Shown here: positions 45,669 through 55,445 of the stretch, in pieces
Position numbering within the stretch: the first letter of the stretch is position 1
Layout of the letters: each line of letters begins with the position of its first letter
Assembly: GCF_000296695.1 (NCBI RefSeq)
Contig: NZ_BAFK01000005.1
Location: forward strand, 1 to 64,000
From: Rheinheimera nanhaiensis E407-8
GTDB lineage: Bacteria > Pseudomonadota > Gammaproteobacteria > Enterobacterales > Alteromonadaceae
Direction: 5' to 3'
Length of the DNA: 64,000 bases
The notes under the pieces: generated by a model
Database searches by the model: none
Told to the model about the DNA's origin: nothing
The model's input: only the letters and a program-made list of their open reading frames with translations
Made by a program: the position numbers and the translations under genes

Positions 45669-46694
45669 ATGAAAGTAACCATAAATGATGTCGCCCGTCA
45701 GGCCGGTGTCTCAATAAAAACGGTGTCCAGGGTGATGAACAACGAACCCTCCGTTCGCAAAGACACCTATGATAAAGTGATGGCGGCCATCAACGAACTG
45801 CAGTATCAGCCAAACGCTGCCGCCCGCAATCTGGCCAGTAGCCGTTCATTCAGCATTGGCTATATCTATGATAACCCCAATGCCTACTATGTTATCGACA
45901 TGCAAAGAGGTATGTTGGATGCCTGTCGTAAACATGGCTATGAGCTGATAATCCATCCGACGAATGCCAAATCTGCCGGTATAGTGCAGGAAGTGTTAGA
46001 TTTAGTGCAGCATTCACGCCTGGCAGGTTTAGTGCTGACCCCGCCATTTTCCGAGATGCCCGAGATTGCCCAGGCACTGGAAAAAATTGGTCTGCCGTTT
46101 ATCCGTATTATTTCGGGGTCTACCCCTTCACCTAAACTCAGCAATTGTGTGTTGGTAGATGACTTTACCGCCGCCTTTAAAATTACTAATCACCTGCTGG
46201 AGCTGGGCCATACTGAGATTGCTTTTTTATGTGGTGACGATGAGCACAGCTCTAGCGGTGAGCGTTTAGCGGGCTATCAGGCCGCACTGGCAAAACGCGG
46301 TATCGCAACTAATCCGAAATTTATCGTGCCGGGCAGCTACTCATTTGAGTCTGGCGTAAAGGGGGCGGAGAAATTGCTGCAGTTAAGCAAAAGGCCGACC
46401 GCCATTTTTGCCTGTAACGATGAGATTGCCGCCGGTGCTTTGTTTAGTGCCAGGCTAATGAATATTGCTATTCCGCAGCAACTGGCTATCGCCGGTTTTG
46501 AGAACAGCCCCTTCTCGCGCCAGACCTGGCCGCCGTTGACGACAGCACACCAGCCCAACGTCACCATTGCCCAACAGGCCGCTGAATTGCTGTTTCGCCA
46601 TACCAAACCCAATGCCAGTAAAAACCTGCCAGACAAGCAACCGGTGTTTATTCCGGAATTGCTGGTACGCGAGTCTACCGCTGTCAGTAGTTAA
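45669..46694 (+). CDS. nagR: LacI-family regulator of GlcNAc/chitin genes (NagR-like)
   Basis: A 341-residue repressor with an N-terminal LacI helix-turn-helix (TINDVARQAGVSIKTVSRVMNN, in residues 4-25) and a periplasmic-binding-protein-like effector domain (about 60-335). The frame is open to 45624, but ATG at 45669 gives the family start MKVTINDVARQAG. The operators found before this gene, before the receptor, and between nagK and the hexosaminidase form a coherent regulon. By analogy with Shewanella NagR the effector would be GlcNAc-6-phosphate or GlcNAc; this is inferred. Confidence 0.85.
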   Translation: MKVTINDVARQAGVSIKTVSRVMNNEPSVRKDTYDKVMAAINELQYQPNAAARNLASSRSFSIGYIYDNPNAYYVIDMQRGMLDACRKHGYELIIHPTNAKSAGIVQEVLDLVQHSRLAGLVLTPPFSEMPEIAQALEKIGLPFIRIISGSTPSPKLSNCVLVDDFTAAFKITNHLLELGHTEIAFLCGDDEHSSSGERLAGYQAALAKRGIATNPKFIVPGSYSFESGVKGAEKLLQLSKRPTAIFACNDEIAAGALFSARLMNIAIPQQLAIAGFENSPFSRQTWPPLTTAHQPNVTIAQQAAELLFRHTKPNASKNLPDKQPVFIPELLVRESTAVSS

Positions 46695-46695
46695 T

Positions 46696-46726
46696 AAAAA
46701 ACCGCAGTTAACTGCGGTTTTTTATT
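46696..46726. terminator. Bidirectional terminator between nagR and the AbgT gene
   Basis: The stem AAAACCGCAG/CTGCGGTTTT with a TTAA loop is flanked by A and T runs. It serves the plus-strand regulator and the convergent transporter gene. Confidence 0.88.
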
Positions 46727-46783
46727 CTTTATAGCTCGGCAGTCAAACTGCCTGAACACCACGCTACCTAGCCGCTAAACTGC

Positions 46784-48382
46784 CTAGCCACCAAACTGAT
46801 AGTAGGTCGGTGCGCCGGGGCCAACCGGCAAGCCAAATACAAATACCCACAGGTAGAACAGCGTTACCCAGCCGACAAAAAACACCAGCGTATACGGCAA
46901 CATAGTGGCAATCAGCGTACCGATACCGAGATCTTTCTTGTAGCGTGCCGCCACGGCCAGTATTAAGCCAAAGTAGCTCATCATCGGCGTAATCAGGTTC
47001 GTTACCGAGTCACCGATACGGTAGGCAGCCTGGATCACTTCCGGCGAGTAGCCGACAATCATCAGCATGGGGACAAATATCGGTGCGAAAATGGCCCACT
47101 GCGCCGAGGCCGAGCCCAGCGATAAATTCACCAGCGCACACATGGCAATAAAGAACACAAACAGCATAGGACCGGTTAAACCAATATCCTGCAGTAAGGT
47201 TGCACCTTTTACCGCCAAAATGGAGCCTAAATTCGACCAGCCAAAAAAGGCAACAAACTGGGCCGCGAAAAATACCAGTACGATATACAAGCCCATAGAG
47301 CTGATGCTTTTGGACATGGCGTTAATAACATCACGGTCGGTTTTCATGCTGCCAACAATACGGCCATAAACAAAACCCGGTATGGCGAAACCGATAAAGA
47401 TAAACACGACTATGCCTTTTAAAAACGGTGAGCCATCAATTAAACCAGTTTGCGGATGGCGCAGCGGCCCCCACTCTGGTACCACACTCAACGCCAGTAA
47501 CACAGCAATAGCCACAAACGCAACGCCAGCCCAGGCCAGGCCGCGCTTTTCATGCTGAGTTAATTTATCCAGTTGCTGTTTGCCCAAATCGATGCTGGCC
47601 TCATTTGGGTCGTACTTACCCAACTTGGGCTCGACGATTTTCTCGGTAACAAAAGCCCCTAAGCCGGCAATAAAAAACGTACTGATAAACATAAAAAACC
47701 AGTTTGCATCTGGGCTAACGGTGTAATTCGGATCGATTAAGTTGGCCGCCGACTGGGTAAACCCCGCCAGTAAAGGGTCAACAGTGCCAATCAGCAAGTT
47801 AGCACTGTAGCCACCAGACACGCCGGCAAAAGCCGCCGCCAGCCCTGCCAGTGGATGGCGGCCAAGCGAATGAAAGATCACTGCCGCCATCGGAATCAGC
47901 ACCACATAGCCCAGCTCCGATGCGGTGTTAGACACGATACCGGCAAACACGATAGTGACGGTAACCATGCGCTTGGAGGCGCCCATCACTAAACCGCGCA
48001 TCGCGGCAGAGATAAGCCCGGAGTGCTCAGCAATACTCACGCCCAGCAGCGCCACCAACACCACACCCAGCGGTGGAAAACTGGTGAAATTCGTCACCAG
48101 GTTCGACACTATGCGCTGTAAACCTTCGACACTAACCAGGTTGACCACCCGGATCACGCCATCGGCGGCGCGCCCCGCCGTGCCCTCTGGCCGCGGATCA
48201 ATGGCGCTGACATCAAAATAAGCAGCAATACCACTGCCCAGCACTACCGCCAGGGCGAAGCAGGCAAATAAGGTTACCGGGTGCGGCAATAAGTTACCGA
48301 GAAACTCTACCGTATCAAGAAAACGGGTAAACCAGCCGCGTTTGCCACTGTCTACCACGGCTGTATTGTCAGGCGCTGACAT
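46784..48382 (-). CDS. AbgT family transporter
   Basis: A 532-residue inner-membrane protein with about 11 to 13 hydrophobic helices. The family text is clear: FLDTVEFLGNLLPHPVTLF at the N-terminus, GVSGGYSANLLIGTVDPLLAGFTQ and SASAQWAIFAPIFVPMLM. AbgT members import p-aminobenzoyl-glutamate or export sulfonamide-like drugs using ion gradients. GAGGA precedes the ATG. It is divergent from the 3-hydroxybutyrate dehydrogenase gene and convergent with nagR, and I see no clear functional tie to either. Confidence 0.9.
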   Translation of the reverse strand: MSAPDNTAVVDSGKRGWFTRFLDTVEFLGNLLPHPVTLFACFALAVVLGSGIAAYFDVSAIDPRPEGTAGRAADGVIRVVNLVSVEGLQRIVSNLVTNFTSFPPLGVVLVALLGVSIAEHSGLISAAMRGLVMGASKRMVTVTIVFAGIVSNTASELGYVVLIPMAAVIFHSLGRHPLAGLAAAFAGVSGGYSANLLIGTVDPLLAGFTQSAANLIDPNYTVSPDANWFFMFISTFFIAGLGAFVTEKIVEPKLGKYDPNEASIDLGKQQLDKLTQHEKRGLAWAGVAFVAIAVLLALSVVPEWGPLRHPQTGLIDGSPFLKGIVVFIFIGFAIPGFVYGRIVGSMKTDRDVINAMSKSISSMGLYIVLVFFAAQFVAFFGWSNLGSILAVKGATLLQDIGLTGPMLFVFFIAMCALVNLSLGSASAQWAIFAPIFVPMLMIVGYSPEVIQAAYRIGDSVTNLITPMMSYFGLILAVAARYKKDLGIGTLIATMLPYTLVFFVGWVTLFYLWVFVFGLPVGPGAPTYYQFGG

Positions 48383-48732
48383 AGGGTGTCCTCTGTGAAG
48401 TCTTGGTTGGGCTGCTTTTTACGCCGGTCGCAACAAGATAATAGGCCTTTACACTGCGTTGCAGGGTAAAACAGCACTAAAGCGCTGAAATATTATAATT
48501 TTTCTGATAAAACCGGCCGGCTGCAGCAAGTTTATTATTTATTTAAGCTGGCAGAATGTACCACAAGGCGCTTTGAGCACCAAATATTGCCCGCTATTTA
48601 TTGATTTTAGCCGTGTAGCCACCTCTACTGCGTTTTTCCCACAAGCTGATACCTCATAGCACTAAAGTAGCGTTGCCGGCTGGCCGCTACGCTTCTAGCA
48701 TAAGGCCATCACTACAGTTTGGAGTAACAGCT
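48383..48732. other. Intergenic region between divergent AbgT and hydroxybutyrate dehydrogenase genes
   Basis: About 350 bases with no credible gene. It contains TAGCACTAAAGT at 48657-48668, about 65 bases before the dehydrogenase ATG, which resembles elements at 60168 and 56929. Confidence 0.4.
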
Positions 48733-49482
48733 ATGCAGGTTCTGGTTACCGGCGCTACCGGTGGTATCGGCTTTGAAATCGCCAGTCAGTTTGCCAGCGC
48801 GGGGCACAGTGTCATTCTGGCCGACTTACAATTAGCGCAAGCAGAACAAAAAGCCGCCCGGTTAACCGCGCAGGGTTTTAACGCCAGCGCCATCCAGTTG
48901 GATGTGACTAACGAAGCTGATATTGCCCGCTGCACCAGTCAGTTTGACATTGACGTGCTAATTAATAATGCCGGCATACAACATGTGGCGCGGCTGGAGG
49001 ATTTTCCACCGCAAAAGTGGCAGCAACTGCTCAACGTGATGCTAACCGGCCCGGCTATGCTAAGCCGCGCAGTGCTGCCTGGCATGCGCGCGCGTAACTT
49101 TGGCCGTATTATCAATATCGGCTCTATTCACGCCCTGGTGGCGTCGCCGTTTAAATCGGCCTATGTGGCAGCTAAGCATGGCCTGCTGGGCTTTAGCAAG
49201 GTGGTGGCGCTGGAAAATGCCGACATCAACTTCACCATTAACACCATTTGCCCGGCCTATGTGAAAACGCCGCTGGTCGAGCAGCAAATTGCCGCTCAGG
49301 CCAAAGAGCATAACCTGACCGAGCAACAGGTGATAGAGCAAATTATGCTGGCGCCCATGCCACAAAAAGCCTTTATTGGTGTAGAGGAAATTGCGGCAAC
49401 TGCGCTGTTTTTATGCAGCCCGGCAGCGAAGCATATCAGCGCGCAAACTCTGGTGCTGGATGGCGGCTGGACAGCCCGCTAG
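48733..49482 (+). CDS. 3-hydroxybutyrate dehydrogenase (SDR family)
   Basis: A 249-residue short-chain dehydrogenase. The NAD site is TGATGGIG (7-13), NNAG (78-81), and the catalytic residues are Ser131, Tyr144 and Lys148 (YVAAK). The C-terminal motif CPAYVKTPLVEQQI and QAKEHN are typical of D-3-hydroxybutyrate dehydrogenase, which makes acetoacetate. The frame is open to 48673, but ATG at 48733 with GGAG eight bases upstream fits the family. It is followed after 45 bases by a hybrid sensor kinase on the same strand, suggesting an operon. Confidence 0.88.
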   Translation: MQVLVTGATGGIGFEIASQFASAGHSVILADLQLAQAEQKAARLTAQGFNASAIQLDVTNEADIARCTSQFDIDVLINNAGIQHVARLEDFPPQKWQQLLNVMLTGPAMLSRAVLPGMRARNFGRIINIGSIHALVASPFKSAYVAAKHGLLGFSKVVALENADINFTINTICPAYVKTPLVEQQIAAQAKEHNLTEQQVIEQIMLAPMPQKAFIGVEEIAATALFLCSPAAKHISAQTLVLDGGWTAR

Positions 49483-49527
49483 CCGGGCGGTGAAAACTCA
49501 GGCACAATCGGCTTCTGTGATAAGTGG

Positions 49528-52500
49528 ATGACAACAGCAGAACAGATGATCCTAAACGGCAGCAGTATTGGCCTGGGTAGCATTGCCGCCCTCTCGTTGC
49601 TCTACCTGCTGGTGCTGTTTAGTGTTGGCCATTTCGGCAAACGCATTAACAGCAAACACCCACTGGCGCCCTGGGTGTTCAGTTTTGCCTTGTCTATTTA
49701 CTGCACCTCCTGGGCCTTTTATGGCGTCACGGCGCAGGCCGCCGTAAACGGCTGGTGGATGCCGCCCACCTATATCGGCTCGTTTATTTTGTTTTGGTTT
49801 GGCTTTAAACTGGTGGCCCGCATTGCTATTGCCTGCCGCCGCTACCGCATTACCTCTATTGCCGACTTTATCGCCACCCGCTTCGGCCATTCCCGTAGCC
49901 TGGCGGTTATTACCACGCTTATTTTGCTAATGTCGGTTATCCCCTACGTTGCGCTGCAACTGCATGCGGTAGCCACCAGCATTAATACCCTGGTTGCCAC
50001 CGCGCCGGGCAGCGCCTGGTACAGCGACACCGGCTTATATGTCAGCTTGTGGATGGCGGTATTTGCGCTGTTGTTTGTCAGTAAAGGCGCTAAAGCCCAC
50101 CAGCCCAACCCCGGCCTGATGACCGCCATCGCCTTTGAGTCGCTGGTTAAGCTGCTGGCCCTGTTAGCCATTGGCGCCTTTGTGTTTTGGGGCATGTATG
50201 ACGGCATAGGGCAGATTTTTCAGCTGGCGGCACTAAGCCCGGCGGTCAGCCAGCTGCAGCAGCAGGCCCTGCCATCTCATACTTACTGGCTGCATGTATT
50301 ACTGGGCTTTGCTGCCACCCTGTGCTTACCGCGGCAGTTTCATGTCACCTTTGTCGAGAACCAGCATTTAGGCCATTTACGCGCTGCCCGCTGGATCTTC
50401 CCGCTTTACCTGCTGCTGATGGGCATGTTTACCCTGCCACTGGCGCTGGCCGGCGTGATGCTGCTGGGCAGCGACGCCAATATTGATTTAGTAGTGCTGC
50501 AGCTGCCGCTGGCGGCACAGCGTACCGATATGGCGCTGCTGGCGTACTTAGGTGGCTTTTCTGCCGCGACCAGTATGGTGGTGGTGGCGACTGTGGTGCT
50601 GGGCATTATGATCACCAACGAGCTGCTGGCCCCTTTGTTGTACCGTAGCGCTACAGCCAGCGACAAAGGCCATATTAAAGTGGCCACCTTGCGCCGTATT
50701 GCCATGCTAAGCGTGATGGCGCTGGGCTATTTGTATTACCGCTGGATTGGTACCGAAACCGGTCTGGCCCAGCTGGGCTTGATGGCCTTTGCACTGGTGG
50801 CGCAGCTGGCACCGGCGCTGATGTTAGGCTTATTAAGCCGCAACATTAACCGCCAGGGTGCCATTGCCGGCTTATGTGGCGGTGCCCTGGCCTGGGCTTA
50901 TATTATTTTGCTGCCTGAGTTAAGCCGTGCCGGTTTAATCGGCAACCGCTGGCTTAGCGAAGGCCCGTTTGGCTGGCAACTGCTGGCACCGCAGCAGCTG
51001 TTTGGCATCAATGCGGATGTGATAAGCATAGGCGTACTGGTAAGCCTGAGCCTGAACTGCGCACTGATTTTGCTGGTTAGCCGGCTAAGCACCACCCGGG
51101 TCGGTGAATGGTTGGAAAGCGGCCGCTTTTTGCGCACCCAGCTCAGCAGCCCGCTAAAGCGGCCACTGCATTTAACGGTGCAGGACTGTTACCTGCTGGT
51201 AAAGCGGTTTGCCGGCGAAAAAGAAGCCAGCCGCTTGCTGCAACGTAATTTAAAGCAAGCTCACGAACTGCAACAATTAGCCCCGGCAAATCTGGTGCAA
51301 GCTGCCGAGCGTAGCCTGGCTGCCGTGGTGGGCGGTGCCTCCATGCGGCTTATTATGGATGCCAGTGGCCGCCATGCTAGCCTGCCGTTGGAGTCGGTAG
51401 CCCGCTTTGTTGATGAAGCCAGCCAGGTATTTCAGTTTAATCAGGCGCTGCTGCGCGCTACCATCGACAATATCAGCCAGGGCATCAGCGTGGTAGACGC
51501 CGACCTGCGCTTAATTGCCTGGAACCAGCGTTATATCGACATGTTTCACTATCCGCCGGGCTTGGTAGAAGTCGGCAAACCGGTAGCCGAGCTTATTCGC
51601 TTTAACCTTGAGCGCGGCTTAATTGACAGTGATGATGTGCAAAGCGAAATCGACAAGCGCTTAAGTTACCTGCGTCAGGGTAGCGCCTACAAGTTTCAGC
51701 GCCGCCAGCAGGACGGCCGGGTTCTGGAAATGCAAGGAAACCCCTTGCCCGGCGGCGGCTTTGTGACAACCTACAGTGACGTGAGCGCCTTTATCGATAC
51801 CCAACAGCAGCTGGAGCAACGGGTCGCCGAGCGCACTGCCGCCTTGCAGCAGCTAAATGGCCAACTGCAGCTGGCCCAGCAACAGCTGGAGCAAAGCACC
51901 CAGGCAAAAACCCGTTTTTTCGCTGCCGCCAGCCATGATTTAATGCAGCCGTTTAACGCCGCGGTGCTGTTTGCCAGCTTGCTGCGCGACAAACAACCTA
52001 ATACCGAACTTAAGCAGCTCAGCCATAATTTAATCAGTTCGCTTAACTCCGCTGAAGAGCTGTTAGGCGCTATTTTAGAGCTGACTAAACTCGACTCAGG
52101 TGTGATAACGGCCAATCCACAGCCGGTTAGCCTTAACAGTGTACTGGACGATATTGCCCGCGACGCCGCCATTCTGGCCAGTGAAAAAGGCCTGCAGCTG
52201 CACTACCGTGCCAGTAAGCTCAGCATTTACAGCGATCGTAAATTGCTAAAGCGGGTGATACAAAACCTGCTGGCCAATGCTATTCGTTACACGCCAGCTG
52301 GCAAGGTGCTGCTGGGGGTAAAACGCTGTGGCCAGCACATTGATATTTGTGTGCTGGATACCGGTATTGGCATTAAAGCTGAAGATCAGCAGCGCATCTT
52401 TGACGAATTTCAGCAAGGCGAGCAACAAAGCCAGAAAGGTTTAGGCTTAGGGCTGGCGATAGCCAGGCGCATCAGCACCATTCTGGCGCATCCGCTTAAG

Positions 52501-52977
52501 GTGCGTTCAACACCGGGCAGAGGCAGTTGTTTTAGCCTGAGGGTTCCGCTAAGTGGCGTAACTGCAGCCGCAGCCGCACCGGTAAAGGTAACCGAAGCTG
52601 CGGCCAGCTTTGCCGGTAAAACCGTGCTGCTGCTGGATAACGAGCCACAGCTGCGCAGTGCGGTAGCAGAGCTATTACGCAGCTGGCACATTACTGTGCT
52701 GGCTGTTGGCCAGCCGGCCGAGGCCCTACAAGCACTGGCACAGGGCCTGAAAGCCGATCTACTGCTGTTTGACTATCACCTGGATAACGGCGCCACCGGT
52801 GTGGAAGTCGCCAGCCAGTTGGCAGCACACTTAGCCGTGCAACTGCCGGTAATAATTCACTCGGCCGACCACAGCGAGCATATCCGCGAACAGGCCCTTA
52901 ACGCTGGCTACTACTTTTTGCTAAAACCGCTAAAAGCGCCGGCGCTGAAACGGCTGTTTCAGCGCCTGTTACGCTAG
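49528..52977 (+). CDS. Hybrid sensor kinase with sodium/solute symporter domain (CrbS/CbrA-like)
   Basis: A 1149-residue sensor in four parts. Residues about 10-500 form a sodium/solute symporter (SSS) domain of about 13 helices. A PAS domain follows (about 640-760: DNISQGISVVDADLRLIAWNQRY). The kinase core has His803 in AAASHDLMQPFNAA, then NAIRYTP, DTGIGI and GLGLGLAIARR. A C-terminal receiver (1031-1149) has Asp1082 and Lys1133, with Asn in place of one acidic pocket residue. Such kinases monitor a transported metabolite or flux and often act with a LuxR-type regulator; one lies at 57055. The start is not certain, as the ribosome site (AGTGG) is weak. It may sense hydroxybutyrate or acetate-type carbon sources. 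Confidence 0.88.
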   Translation: MTTAEQMILNGSSIGLGSIAALSLLYLLVLFSVGHFGKRINSKHPLAPWVFSFALSIYCTSWAFYGVTAQAAVNGWWMPPTYIGSFILFWFGFKLVARIAIACRRYRITSIADFIATRFGHSRSLAVITTLILLMSVIPYVALQLHAVATSINTLVATAPGSAWYSDTGLYVSLWMAVFALLFVSKGAKAHQPNPGLMTAIAFESLVKLLALLAIGAFVFWGMYDGIGQIFQLAALSPAVSQLQQQALPSHTYWLHVLLGFAATLCLPRQFHVTFVENQHLGHLRAARWIFPLYLLLMGMFTLPLALAGVMLLGSDANIDLVVLQLPLAAQRTDMALLAYLGGFSAATSMVVVATVVLGIMITNELLAPLLYRSATASDKGHIKVATLRRIAMLSVMALGYLYYRWIGTETGLAQLGLMAFALVAQLAPALMLGLLSRNINRQGAIAGLCGGALAWAYIILLPELSRAGLIGNRWLSEGPFGWQLLAPQQLFGINADVISIGVLVSLSLNCALILLVSRLSTTRVGEWLESGRFLRTQLSSPLKRPLHLTVQDCYLLVKRFAGEKEASRLLQRNLKQAHELQQLAPANLVQAAERSLAAVVGGASMRLIMDASGRHASLPLESVARFVDEASQVFQFNQALLRATIDNISQGISVVDADLRLIAWNQRYIDMFHYPPGLVEVGKPVAELIRFNLERGLIDSDDVQSEIDKRLSYLRQGSAYKFQRRQQDGRVLEMQGNPLPGGGFVTTYSDVSAFIDTQQQLEQRVAERTAALQQLNGQLQLAQQQLEQSTQAKTRFFAAASHDLMQPFNAAVLFASLLRDKQPNTELKQLSHNLISSLNSAEELLGAILELTKLDSGVITANPQPVSLNSVLDDIARDAAILASEKGLQLHYRASKLSIYSDRKLLKRVIQNLLANAIRYTPAGKVLLGVKRCGQHIDICVLDTGIGIKAEDQQRIFDEFQQGEQQSQKGLGLGLAIARRISTILAHPLKVRSTPGRGSCFSLRVPLSGVTAAAAAPVKVTEAAASFAGKTVLLLDNEPQLRSAVAELLRSWHITVLAVGQPAEALQALAQGLKADLLLFDYHLDNGATGVEVASQLAAHLAVQLPVIIHSADHSEHIREQALNAGYYFLLKPLKAPALKRLFQRLLR

Positions 52978-52983
52978 GCTATT

Positions 52984-53583
52984 TCAACGTAGCGCGAAGC
53001 GGCGCTGCAGTGGTAATAACAACGCCAGCCCCAGCAGCCACAGGGTAGACGGCGCGGGTATATCAGTACCACACTGGCCCTGACCAACGCCAATACAGGC
53101 ACCGCGGGCAGCCAGTTGCAGGCTCAGGCCGTCCAGCCCGGTAACATTCAGCTCATAATCCGGATCAGTGCCAAAGTTAATTAAGCTTATGCCATCGGTT
53201 AGTGCTAAAAAACTGATCGACATCAGCCGCACCGGCTCTGTCTGCTTTAATAGCAAGTCAGCATCGCTTAAAAAAGACACCAGAAAACTGTTAATATTTC
53301 CGCCCACTGCACTGCTGTCATACAGCACGTCCAGCATAGGATCATCAGCAAAATTGGCCAGGTCAAAAAATACATCGCTGAATTGTAAGATGCTGTCATC
53401 AAACAGCAAATTTAAGTCCCAGCCAGAGACTACCTCGCCGGCTAATCCGGTGACGAACACATCAACCGCTACACTGTCAGACACTGCAACCTGTTGCTGC
53501 GCCGGCGACAAATAGATCACCGCCGCTTTTACCGGAAACATCAGCGTCAAAGCAAGCAGACCACATAGCAATAACATACGCAT
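52984..53583 (-). CDS. Secreted cohesin-like protein with PEP-CTERM-type tail
   Basis: A 199-residue exported protein. After the signal peptide (about 1-20) it has a cohesin-like beta-sandwich: VAVSDSVAVDVFVTGLAG, VSGWDLNLLFDDSILQFSDV, and a final SISFLALTDG strand. The C-terminus has IPAPSTLWLLGLALLL and basic residues, a PEP-CTERM-type sorting signal. It is the last gene of a four-gene secreted operon whose preceding gene encodes a dockerin domain, so binding between the two products is plausible. The stop is six bases from that of the convergent hybrid kinase. Confidence 0.75.
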   Translation of the reverse strand: MRMLLLCGLLALTLMFPVKAAVIYLSPAQQQVAVSDSVAVDVFVTGLAGEVVSGWDLNLLFDDSILQFSDVFFDLANFADDPMLDVLYDSSAVGGNINSFLVSFLSDADLLLKQTEPVRLMSISFLALTDGISLINFGTDPDYELNVTGLDGLSLQLAARGACIGVGQGQCGTDIPAPSTLWLLGLALLLPLQRRFALR

Positions 53584-53612
53584 AATAATATCCTTCTTAT
53601 TAACTTTCCTGT

Positions 53613-55445
53613 TTAAGGCGCAACTGCACAGCGCGGTAAGCTACATTTCAGCGCGCATAACCGGGCGTCATTGACGGTAATTTTGCCATCGCCGTTCTGG
53701 TCACGCACATCACCCGGTAGCGGTGTCTGACCAATGCCGGCCCGCACCAGGGCAACATCAACCGAATCGGTGGCGCCATTGCCATCCACATCACAACCGG
53801 CATCGACCGCATTAATGGTCAGGTCAAACAGTATTGGCGATTGGCCTTGCTCATTACCATTTAACCGGCTTTGCACCTGAATAAAGCGGCCACTGCTGGC
53901 CAATGCACTGCCTTTAGTGGTTGGCTGATAACTAACTAATGCCAGTCCGGCTTGGGTTTCTGCCGCACGGAACGCCACCTGAACCGAGGTATCTGCCGGA
54001 GTCAGATCATTCCAGTTAATATTGTCCCAGGCAGTGCCACTGTTGCCACTGTCATACACTACTGTCCAGGTGCCGGTGGGGTTGGTCACATTACGTGCGA
54101 CCAGACCGGTGGCATCACTGTAGGTATAAGGCATATTGCCTACCGGGAACACGCCAAGCGGTGCACCGTCTGTACCACGGTATTTTTGAATACGACCGGC
54201 ACTGGTAAAGCCAATTTGCAACACGTCATTGTTGGCGTCTACCTGTATCCCCACCGAGCTGCTGCCACCTGCCTGCAACGGTGCCTGCCATAACAAGGTG
54301 CCATCCGGTGCCACTTTACGCACTGTTGAGCTGCCGGCAATAATATTGCCGCCACCATCGACAACGATACCGGAGCTACCCACATTCATATTCGGAATAG
54401 CACTGTAGGTATTGGTGGCCGGATCAAACTGTTGATTGGCACTACCCAGGTAAACTTTGCCGTTGCCCAGTGCGATACCATAGTTAAAACTGGAAGCAAA
54501 AGATGAGACGGTATAAGGCCCAGTGTCGCTCTGCGTATTAGTAATTTTGCCCAATACGCCAGATAACGACGCACTCCACAGCGTGCCGCTGGCATCGATC
54601 AGACAGCCATAGGGTGTCCAGGACCCCGCATTAGGCTGGCCGGCAGTAGGTGTTGTCGATACCGGGCCTGTTATGGTCGAACCGTCGGCTGAGCTGATCT
54701 TGTAATAAGTACGGTCATTGAACAGCCCGACCCACAAGTTGCCGTCGGTGCCAATGCACATGGCACGGCCTAATACACCTGTTGGCCGCAAAGGCGCCGC
54801 TATGCCATCAGGTACGCGCTTAACCCAGGCAATACGTTCATCCTGAATTTCACTTTCGTCAATAATGCCATTACCGTTGGTATCTGCCAGCGGCATCATT
54901 TCAGTGTTATCGATGATGCCATCATCATCACTGTCAGCGGAGGTGTCCATCACGCCATTACCATTACGGTCGATAAAGCCCTCAGCCAGAATTTTTAGCA
55001 CCACACCGGCACTACTGGTGCCCTGGCTAAAATGCCGGTTAAGTACATAGGCGTTACCATTAATATCAACAGCTGTGCGTGATGGCGCCGGCCCGGCATA
55101 GGCATTACCCAAATGGTTGAAATATCCGGGCTGGCCGGCCGGACCAAACCAGGTACGATAGCGCGCCACTTCTTTGTTCAGGTTAGTATCAAACTTTGAT
55201 ACGGTATCTTCCCCGGCGTTGGCTATCCAGGCCACCGGAAAGGTTGTGCCTACTGCATTTAGCTGTAATTGATCACTATTGGGTGCGTCATAATTGACGC
55301 CGTCAAGCACGCCCAGGGCGAAATCGGCATCCAGGGTGTAGGTTTTGCCGGCGGCCCAGGCCAGGCTGCTGACACAACACAGACTAGCGACCGCCAACTG
55401 CCGCCATGCTGCTTGGTATATAAAACTGCTGGTGCTATTTTTCAT
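53613..55445 (-). CDS. Secreted beta-propeller protein with C-terminal dockerin-type domain
   Basis: A 610-residue exported protein. A signal peptide (ends near AWA-A) leads to NHL/YVTN-like propeller repeats (about 40-460), interrupted by a calcium-binding thrombospondin-3-like segment (DRNGNGVMDT, DSDDDGIID, DTNGNGIID; about 160-200). The C-terminal about 60 residues are a type I dockerin: CDVDGNGATDSVDVALVRAG and DQNGDGKITVNDARLCAL, two EF-hand-like loops. The frame is open to 55517, but the ATG at 55445 follows AGGAG. This start overlaps the end of the TolB-like gene by 11 bases, so translation is coupled. Function unknown; likely an extracellular structural or binding protein. Confidence 0.75.
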   Translation of the reverse strand: MKNSTSSFIYQAAWRQLAVASLCCVSSLAWAAGKTYTLDADFALGVLDGVNYDAPNSDQLQLNAVGTTFPVAWIANAGEDTVSKFDTNLNKEVARYRTWFGPAGQPGYFNHLGNAYAGPAPSRTAVDINGNAYVLNRHFSQGTSSAGVVLKILAEGFIDRNGNGVMDTSADSDDDGIIDNTEMMPLADTNGNGIIDESEIQDERIAWVKRVPDGIAAPLRPTGVLGRAMCIGTDGNLWVGLFNDRTYYKISSADGSTITGPVSTTPTAGQPNAGSWTPYGCLIDASGTLWSASLSGVLGKITNTQSDTGPYTVSSFASSFNYGIALGNGKVYLGSANQQFDPATNTYSAIPNMNVGSSGIVVDGGGNIIAGSSTVRKVAPDGTLLWQAPLQAGGSSSVGIQVDANNDVLQIGFTSAGRIQKYRGTDGAPLGVFPVGNMPYTYSDATGLVARNVTNPTGTWTVVYDSGNSGTAWDNINWNDLTPADTSVQVAFRAAETQAGLALVSYQPTTKGSALASSGRFIQVQSRLNGNEQGQSPILFDLTINAVDAGCDVDGNGATDSVDVALVRAGIGQTPLPGDVRDQNGDGKITVNDARLCALKCSLPRCAVAP